64,000 nt of DNA, taken from Bacillota bacterium (GTDB lineage: Bacteria; Bacillota; Clostridia; Christensenellales; Aristaeellaceae). The stretch is taken from positions 1 to 64,000 of the forward strand of contig JAEZRP010000011.1 of assembly GCA_023444095.1 (NCBI GenBank), given 5' to 3'. The notes below the pieces were generated by a model. It was not told where the DNA came from and did no database searches. It saw only the letters and a program-made list of their open reading frames with translations. Positions within the stretch are counted from its first letter, which is position 1; every line of letters begins with the position of its first letter. Of the stretch, positions 58,561 through 64,000 are shown one piece after another. The position numbers and the translations under genes were made by a program.

Positions 58561-58613
58561 GATCCATTCCTCCTGAATTGTAGTGGTATCGTTGCCGCGC
58601 GGGTATCCCGCCG

Positions 58614-60533
58614 CTAAGCGGCCTTGTCCCCGTCCGCGAAATCCATGTACTTTCCGGTCGCCTCGAGAGGCTTGAAGAGCGTTCCGCCGTCCTCGTAGAA
58701 TTTCCCGAAAAACTCAATGTACTGAAGCCTGCAGGCGTGCACGTAGGCGCCCAGCGTGTTGATGCCGATGTTGAACACGTGGCCGACCACGAGGATCACG
58801 ATGGCAAAAACCGTGCCGAACGCGCCGCCCCAAATCATCATCGCAACCTTATTGAACACCAGCGCGATGACGCCCGTGGCGAGGCCCATGCCGAAGAGGC
58901 GCGCGTACGAAAGAATGTCCGAAACGTAGCCCGTGATGTTGTAGAGCGCGCCGAGACCGCCCGTCAGCTTCCCGAAAAAGCCCTTCTTCGCGCGCCCCGC
59001 CGTCAGCACAATGCCGAACGCAGATGCGGCGATCACGCCGATGCCGAGGGTCTGATTGACAAAAATCAGGCCGATTCCCGCAAACAGGAAGAGCCAGAAT
59101 CCCTGGTCGAAGAGCGCGGCGAGATACTGCTTGCGCTTGAACTTCATATAGACCGCGACGAGCATGCCCGTGACGATCTGGAAGACGCCCAGGCCCAGGC
59201 AGAGCGCCATCATTTTGAGCGGCTCCGACATGGGAGTAAAGCCGATCCAGGGCTTCACATCCTCGATGCCGAACCATCCGCCCAGCATGCCGCCCCAGAA
59301 GATCGTCGCGACGGAGCCGACCGCGAGCACGGCTGTGATCGCCCCGATGCCGCCCTTCGCGCGCAAGCGGTAGGCGACGAGGCCTGTGAGGATGCCGAGA
59401 AGGATGCCGTATGCGGCATCTGAAACCATGAGCCCGAAAAAGCACGCGTAGAAGGGCATCATCACGAAGGTCGGGTCGATGCCCCGGGGATCGGGCGTCG
59501 AGTAGAGGTTGACGATGGACTCGAAGGATTTGACGATGCCCCTGTTGCGCAAAAGCGTCGGCGGTTTTTCGTCGTCGGTGGGCTTCACAAACTCTACGGC
59601 GTAACTGGATGTGACCCGCTCGACCGCCTTTTGGATCCTATCTTCACTGCCCTCCGGCACCCATGCGGTCAGAAGGAACGAAGACTCGGTCTCTGCGAAC
59701 TTCGCGGCGGCTTCCGACTGCTTCGCCTCGATGTAGCATACATCCCGCAGCGTCTTAAGTTCGCCCATGTGCGCTGCGAGCGACTCGGTCTCGCGCGCGA
59801 GCTGGGTACGCACCTCGTTGATTCGCGCGACGCGGCCCTGCAGCTGATCGATCACGAGCGCGGGCGTTCCCGAAACACCCTCAAACTGGACCTCCGTTGC
59901 GCCGGAGGTCTTCAATGCTTCGCCGTACGCGTCGCGATCCATGGCGTGACAGGCAAACAGTGCTCGTACGCCGTCGCGATCGCTCGAAATCTCCCGGAAT
60001 TCGGGCGTCACCTGAAACGCGGCAAACCCGTCCTGAAACGTCCCGCAGGTTTTTGCAGGGACGCTCAGAAGCCGGATTATGGCGTGCCGGGTATCCCGAA
60101 TTTCCTCGAGGGGGATGTCGAGGCCCTCCCACAGCGCCAGCTGGGCGATCTGTGCGTTCTCCTTGGCCTCGCGGGAGCGAAGGTCGCCCATCGTGCGGTC
60201 GATCTCCTCGAGCCGTTTCACAACCTCGATGACCTCGCTTTTCGCGGCGAGCGCCTGTGCGGCGGCGTCGGAGGTGCACACGGGCTTGAGCGCGATGAAG
60301 CTGCCCTTCGCCTTGTCGTAGGGTCTGAGCTTTGCAATCGCCGAATCGAGCCGCGCGACCTGCTTGGAAAGGTCGTCGAAGCGCGAAGCGTCGCCGCGCG
60401 CGTATTCCCCAAGCTCCTCGGAGTCACCCTCGATGATCTGAACCGAGGCGAGCTTCTGGAGTTGGTGAAGGATCCGCGCGCGGTCGCGCTTCATGGCGAC
60501 CAGGCGCATCTTTTTCATCTCAACGATTGCCAT
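58614..60533 (-). CDS. atpI: V-type ATP synthase subunit I
   Basis: Stator membrane subunit (a-subunit homologue) of 639 residues. The N-terminal cytoplasmic half (1-320) is a long coiled-coil arm that holds the peripheral stalks; the C-terminal half has about seven to eight membrane segments carrying the ion half-channels, with the conserved Arg expected in the region LSYARLFGMGLATGVIALVFN (near 550-570). Its ATG overlaps the G/H stop. Confidence 0.95.
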   Translation of the reverse strand: MAIVEMKKMRLVAMKRDRARILHQLQKLASVQIIEGDSEELGEYARGDASRFDDLSKQVARLDSAIAKLRPYDKAKGSFIALKPVCTSDAAAQALAAKSEVIEVVKRLEEIDRTMGDLRSREAKENAQIAQLALWEGLDIPLEEIRDTRHAIIRLLSVPAKTCGTFQDGFAAFQVTPEFREISSDRDGVRALFACHAMDRDAYGEALKTSGATEVQFEGVSGTPALVIDQLQGRVARINEVRTQLARETESLAAHMGELKTLRDVCYIEAKQSEAAAKFAETESSFLLTAWVPEGSEDRIQKAVERVTSSYAVEFVKPTDDEKPPTLLRNRGIVKSFESIVNLYSTPDPRGIDPTFVMMPFYACFFGLMVSDAAYGILLGILTGLVAYRLRAKGGIGAITAVLAVGSVATIFWGGMLGGWFGIEDVKPWIGFTPMSEPLKMMALCLGLGVFQIVTGMLVAVYMKFKRKQYLAALFDQGFWLFLFAGIGLIFVNQTLGIGVIAASAFGIVLTAGRAKKGFFGKLTGGLGALYNITGYVSDILSYARLFGMGLATGVIALVFNKVAMMIWGGAFGTVFAIVILVVGHVFNIGINTLGAYVHACRLQYIEFFGKFYEDGGTLFKPLEATGKYMDFADGDKAA

Positions 60534-60844
60534 CAGCCAACAATCCTTTCAAAGATCGCGTCGCCAGCCTTCTTGACGCGCTCCTTGGCCGCGCGCCTCA
60601 GCTCCTCGCGCTCGGCCGCGCGCCGAACCTCGAGGGTGCGGATCTCGTCCTCCGTCGCGGCGCGGGCATCCGAAAGCACGCCCTGCACCTTGTCGCGCAG
60701 TTCCTTCTGGGCATCCCTCGTCTGCGCGGCGATGGCGGACTCGACACCCTTCACGATGTCGCGCGCGTCGTGCGCGGCATCCTGACGGATCGCCTCCGCC
60801 TGCGTCTCCGCTTCCTGAATGCGCCTGAGTATATCAGATGACAT
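60533..60844 (-). CDS. atpH: V-type ATP synthase subunit G/H
   Basis: Peripheral-stalk partner of subunit E: 103 residues, almost entirely a charged right-handed coiled coil (IQEAETQAEAIRQDAAHDAR and RRAAEREELRRAAKERVKKA). First of the ATPase genes; overlaps subunit I by one base plus its stop codon and begins 15 bp after upp, so it may be transcribed from the upp promoter. Confidence 0.88.
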   Translation of the reverse strand: MSSDILRRIQEAETQAEAIRQDAAHDARDIVKGVESAIAAQTRDAQKELRDKVQGVLSDARAATEDEIRTLEVRRAAEREELRRAAKERVKKAGDAIFERIVG

Positions 60845-60859
60845 CTAAATCCCTCCGGT

Positions 60860-61489
60860 CTACTTCGTGCCGAACAGCCTGTCGCCCGCGTCGCCGAGGC
60901 CGGGAACGATGTACTTGTTCTCGTTCAGGTGATCGTCGATGGCGGCGATGAAGAGCTCGACATCCGGGTGGGCCTCCGTGAGCGCCTTCACGCCCTCGGG
61001 GCAGCCGACCAGGCAGACGAGCTTGATGGACGTGCAGCCGCGCTGCTTGAGGGAGTTGATCGCCGCGATGGACGATCCTCCGGTGGCGAGCATGGGATCC
61101 AGAACGATCAGCTCTCGCTCCTCGACGTCCGGGGGAAGCTTGCAGTAGTATTCGATGGGCAGGTGGGTTTCCGGATCGCGGTAGAGGCCGATGTGACCGA
61201 CCTTCGCGGCGGGCACCAGCGCCGTCACGCCGTCGACCATGCCAAGGCCGGCGCGGAGGATGGGCACGACGCCCAGCTTCTTGCCGGCGATGATCTTGCT
61301 CTTGCACTTTGCAATGGGGGTTTCAATTTCGATTTCCTTGAGCGGAAGGGAACGGGTCACTTCATAGGCCATCAGCATCGCGACTTCCTCGAGAAGCTGG
61401 CGGAAATCCTTGGTGCCGCAGTTCTTGTTGCGCATCAGCGTGAGCTTATGCTGGACCAGAGGATGGTCGATAACATGGACTTGACTCAT
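60860..61489 (-). CDS. upp: Uracil phosphoribosyltransferase
   Basis: Salvages uracil to UMP with PRPP. The 209-residue protein has VHVIDHPLVQHKLTLMR at the start, GVVPILRAGLGMVDGV, the PRPP loop LDPMLATGGSS (about 130-140) and the uracil-binding C-terminal GLGDAGDRLFGTK. The ATG at 61489 follows GGAGGG. Only 15 bp separate it from the V-ATPase operon. A longer open frame to 61699 crosses the promoter and is not used. Confidence 0.97.
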   Translation of the reverse strand: MSQVHVIDHPLVQHKLTLMRNKNCGTKDFRQLLEEVAMLMAYEVTRSLPLKEIEIETPIAKCKSKIIAGKKLGVVPILRAGLGMVDGVTALVPAAKVGHIGLYRDPETHLPIEYYCKLPPDVEERELIVLDPMLATGGSSIAAINSLKQRGCTSIKLVCLVGCPEGVKALTEAHPDVELFIAAIDDHLNENKYIVPGLGDAGDRLFGTK

Positions 61490-61541
61490 GGGAATATCCC
61501 TCCAAACGTGATCTCTCATCAGTTCATGGCCATTCTTACTT

Positions 61542-61570
61542 ATTATACACGAAACATAGTCTTTTCGCAA
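61542..61570 (-). promoter_or_regulatory. Sigma-A promoter of upp and probably the V-ATPase operon
   Basis: TTGCGA (61570-61565), 17 bp, TATAAT (61547-61542) on the minus strand, giving a leader of about 45 nt. No other promoter was found before the ATPase genes. Confidence 0.8.
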
Positions 61571-61598
61571 TATGAATGGCATGATCCGGGTCATTTTT

Positions 61599-62588
61599 TT
61601 ACAGCGTTTGGGCAGCAAGCGCCGCGAGCAGCTTGACGCCGCCCTCGATGTCCGAGATGGATACCGCCTCGCACGCGGAATGGACGTAGCGGCAGGCAAT
61701 GGACAGAACGCCCGCGTGCACGCCGCCGCGCGTCAGCTGGATCGCGCCCGCGTCGGTTCCGCCCGCGGTCAGGACTTCGCGCTGATACTTCACGCCCGCG
61801 CGCTCCGCCGCCGCTTCCATGAGGGAAACGACCTTCGGAGAGCAGATGAGGGACATGTCCATGATCTTGACGCAGGGCCCTTCCCCTACCTTCATGGCCA
61901 CGCGCGCGCCGTTGGGGGTATCGCCGGAAATCGTCACGTCGAGCGCGATGCCGATGTCCGGATTCACGTCGTACGCCGCCGCGCGCGCGCCGCGCAGCCC
62001 GACCTCTTCCTGTGTGGTAAAGACCGCGACGATCTCGTTGTTCCTCTCCTTGAGGGACATGAGCATGCCGACGAGCACCGCGCATCCCACGCGGTTGTCC
62101 ATCGCGGGGCCTGCGATCATGTCGGCGCCCAGATCGAACACGTCGGACGCGTAGACCGCGACGTCGCCCCTGGAGACCATCCTTTCGGCCTCCTCGCGCG
62201 ATGTCGCGCCGATGTCGATGAACATGTGGTTCGGGTCGGTCATGTGATCCTTGAGATCCCGCGTCTCGACGGACAGAATGCCCGAGACGCCGTTTCCGAA
62301 TACTACATGGCGGTTCATCGAGTTGAGCCAGTTGATGCCGCCGACGTTGAACACGCGCAGATAGCCCTTCTCCTCGATCTCTGTTACGACAAAGCCGATG
62401 TGGTCCATGTGCGCCGCGAACATGAGCTTTTTCCCCTCGCCCCTGCGGGTGCAGATGAGGTTACCAAGCGCGTCGATCCTCGTCTCGTCCACATAGGGCG
62501 CGACCATCTCGCGGATGACGGAGGCGACGTTCTCCTCGCGGCCCGTCGCGCCGTAGGCGGACAGGAGCTTTTTCAGGACTTCCTTCAT
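61599..62588 (-). CDS. M42 family metallo-aminopeptidase (1 of 3)
   Basis: Cytoplasmic di-metal aminopeptidase of 329 residues. Metal and catalytic residues are visible: His and Asp in AAHMDHIG (about 58-65), bridging Asp in AMDNRVGC (about 176), catalytic Glu pair in TTQEEVGLRG (about 206), Asp in ALDVTISGD and the last His in CRYVHSACE (about 300). Relatives form 12-subunit TET particles that degrade short peptides. It overlaps the upstream M42 gene by four bases. Confidence 0.93.
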   Translation of the reverse strand: MKEVLKKLLSAYGATGREENVASVIREMVAPYVDETRIDALGNLICTRRGEGKKLMFAAHMDHIGFVVTEIEEKGYLRVFNVGGINWLNSMNRHVVFGNGVSGILSVETRDLKDHMTDPNHMFIDIGATSREEAERMVSRGDVAVYASDVFDLGADMIAGPAMDNRVGCAVLVGMLMSLKERNNEIVAVFTTQEEVGLRGARAAAYDVNPDIGIALDVTISGDTPNGARVAMKVGEGPCVKIMDMSLICSPKVVSLMEAAAERAGVKYQREVLTAGGTDAGAIQLTRGGVHAGVLSIACRYVHSACEAVSISDIEGGVKLLAALAAQTL

Positions 62589-63616
62589 ATCATATCCTCC
62601 TTGCCGCCCGTGCGGCTTTTCAGAAATGCGTCGACGAGCGCGTACTGCGCATGAACGTCCAAGAGGCTTGCAACGCTCGAGGGAGAGTGGATATAGCGGC
62701 AGGGAACGCTCAAAACGCCCGTCGGGACGGGGCCCTTGATGGTCTGGAGCGCGCCCGCGTCGTTGCCGCCAGCGACGTACTTCTTAAGCTGCCACGGGAT
62801 ATCGTTGTCGGTCGCGACCTTTTTGAGCGCCTCGAAGAGCTTCACGTTGCCAATCGACGCGCGGTCCATGAACGAGATCGCGACGCCCTTCCCCGGCACG
62901 CAGACTTTGAGGTGTTCCTCCGCCGTGCCAAGGTCGTTCGCGGTCGTCCCCTCGAGCGCGATGGCCATGTCGCAGTCGACATTGTAGCGCGCCGCGCGCG
63001 CGCCGCGCAGCCCGCACTCCTCCTGCACCACGAAGGCGCAGACGAGGTTGACCGGGTATTCGCCCTCGAGCGAGCGCAGCATGGTGGAGCAGCCGATGCG
63101 GTCGTCGAGCGCCTTGGATTTCACGAATCCTTCTCCAAATTCCACCCAGTCGCTTTCGAAGGATACATAGTCGCCTGGCCTCACGAGCCTTTCGGCGGCG
63201 GCCTTGTCCTTCGCGCCGATCTCAATAAACAGATCCTTGTGCTGGAGTACGCGTTCGCGCTCCTCCGGGGTCTGCAGGTGGATGGCCTTCGCGCCGATTA
63301 CGCCCGGCACGGCGTTCTCGCCGATGAACACGCGTTTGGAGATGATGACGCGCGGATCGATGCCGCCGATCGTCTCGTAGCTGATGAGGCCGTTCTCGTT
63401 CACACCCACGACGATCATGCCGACTTCGTCCATGTGGGCGTCCAGAAGCACGGTCGCCGCGCTCTTGTCCTTCGCGTATTTGGTGGCGATCACGTTTCCC
63501 ATGCGGTCCACTTTGACATCGTCTGCGAGCGCTTTCGCGCGCTCCATGATAAAGTCCCTGACCGGGCCCTCGCTGCCCGCCACGCCCCGGAGGGCGCACA
63601 ATTCCTTTAATACCAT
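62585..63616 (-). CDS. M42 family metallo-aminopeptidase (2 of 3)
   Basis: A 343-residue paralogue with DAHMDEVGMIVVG, ALDDRIGCSTML, VQEECGLRGARAA, IALEGTTANDL (Glu where copy 1 has Asp as ligand) and CRYIHSPSSVASL. ATG at 63616 gives the family start MVLKELCALRGVAGSEGPVR. It overlaps copy 3 by ten bases and copy 1 by four, so the three are one transcription and translation unit. Confidence 0.93.
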   Translation of the reverse strand: MVLKELCALRGVAGSEGPVRDFIMERAKALADDVKVDRMGNVIATKYAKDKSAATVLLDAHMDEVGMIVVGVNENGLISYETIGGIDPRVIISKRVFIGENAVPGVIGAKAIHLQTPEERERVLQHKDLFIEIGAKDKAAAERLVRPGDYVSFESDWVEFGEGFVKSKALDDRIGCSTMLRSLEGEYPVNLVCAFVVQEECGLRGARAARYNVDCDMAIALEGTTANDLGTAEEHLKVCVPGKGVAISFMDRASIGNVKLFEALKKVATDNDIPWQLKKYVAGGNDAGALQTIKGPVPTGVLSVPCRYIHSPSSVASLLDVHAQYALVDAFLKSRTGGKEDMI

Positions 63617-64000
63617 TTCATGCCCTCCCAATCGCGCGATACCTCGTCGATGATCAGCGAGACGAGCCGGCCGACGTCCCGTATGACGTCCACCTTGACT
63701 GTCTCGACGGTCGTGTGCATATAGCGCAGAGGCACGCTCAGAAGGATCACCGGGATGCCGCCGCGCTCGACCTGAATCGCGCCAGCGTCCGTTCCGGTGA
63801 CGCCGGACGCGACCTCGCGCGCGTACGGGATGTGCCATTTGTCCGCGATCTCCTCGGCCTTTTTCACGAGCGCCGGGTGGAGGTTCGGACCCCAGACGAT
63901 GGTCATCTTATCGAGCGGGAATGCCTCCCACTTGCCGGTTCCGGGACCTTCGCCGTGGGTGACGTCGATCGCAATGGCGAAGTCCGGGTCGATCGAATGC
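63607..64000 (-). CDS. M42 family metallo-aminopeptidase (3 of 3), C-terminal part
   Basis: The last 130 codons of a third paralogue; the 5' part lies beyond the window. It shows the metal-binding Asp in FAIAIDVTHGEGPG, GTDAGAIQVERGG and the final metal His in LRYMHTTVETV, ending EGMKWY. The open frame runs without a stop to the window edge, although an internal ATG at 63906 might be mistaken for a start. First gene of the three-gene peptidase run. Confidence 0.9.
   Translation of the reverse strand, partial: HSIDPDFAIAIDVTHGEGPGTGKWEAFPLDKMTIVWGPNLHPALVKKAEEIADKWHIPYAREVASGVTGTDAGAIQVERGGIPVILLSVPLRYMHTTVETVKVDVIRDVGRLVSLIIDEVSRDWEGMKWY

Overview
The window is a GC-rich, gene-dense chromosomal segment of an endospore-forming member of the Clostridia. 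The evidence is a spoIIIA operon, SpoIIP and a Spo0A-type regulator, a V-type (not F-type) ATP synthase, GGAGG-type ribosome binding sites, and the Firmicute block asp23-nusB-folD-xseAB-ispA-dxs-tlyA-argR-recN. Gene content resembles high-GC gut Clostridia such as Christensenellales relatives, but the exact lineage is an inference. No prophage, insertion sequence, CRISPR array or rRNA gene was seen.

Layout. 1-200: two tRNA genes (His, cut by the window edge, and Arg) with their promoter. 0.3-6.3 kb: a secreted WG-repeat protein, a D,D-carboxypeptidase and a serC-serA-DUF1015 operon. 6.4-9.6 kb: an RNA methyltransferase, an AraC/GyrI-type regulator, a flavodoxin and a GyrI-like protein. 9.6-13.4 kb: a sugar-acid operon (PfkB kinase, 6-phosphogluconate dehydrogenase, nickel-dependent LarA-type racemase/epimerase). 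13.5-16.2 kb: an ABC importer and a structured intergenic region. 16.2-21.2 kb: sugar isomerase, dapA, an acetyltransferase, guaA and a MazG-like NTP pyrophosphohydrolase. 21.2-26.3 kb: a pentapeptide-repeat protein divergent from type IIA topoisomerase genes. 26.4-31.9 kb: spoIIP, an SRAP protein, a Spo0A-like regulator, a GH95 hydrolase and uridine kinase. 32-47.2 kb, all on the minus strand: spoIIIAA-AH, amaP/asp23, nusB, folD, xseAB, ispA, dxs, tlyA, nadK, argR, recN. 47.3-50.4 kb: a GH4 glycosidase, a membrane-anchored unknown and an APH-fold kinase. 50.4-61.6 kb, minus strand: upp, the nine-gene V-type ATPase operon, an acetyltransferase, rsmA and a DUF1622 protein. 61.6-64 kb: three overlapping M42 peptidase genes, the last cut by the edge.

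The main surprises are in familiar genes. The Spo0A-like protein has Glu at the phospho-acceptor position and sits inverted near recN without spoIVB beside it. GMP synthase has a damaged glutaminase domain. SpoIIIAF is reduced to a 60-residue membrane stub, and SpoIIIAE has no conventional start codon. A LarA-family enzyme with all cofactor residues is coupled to 6-phosphogluconate dehydrogenase. A pentapeptide-repeat gene and a topoisomerase operon share one palindromic promoter. The V-ATPase rotor subunit carries the Na+-binding residue set. Most promoters can be read as sigma-A type (TTGxxx, 16-18 bp, TATAAT).
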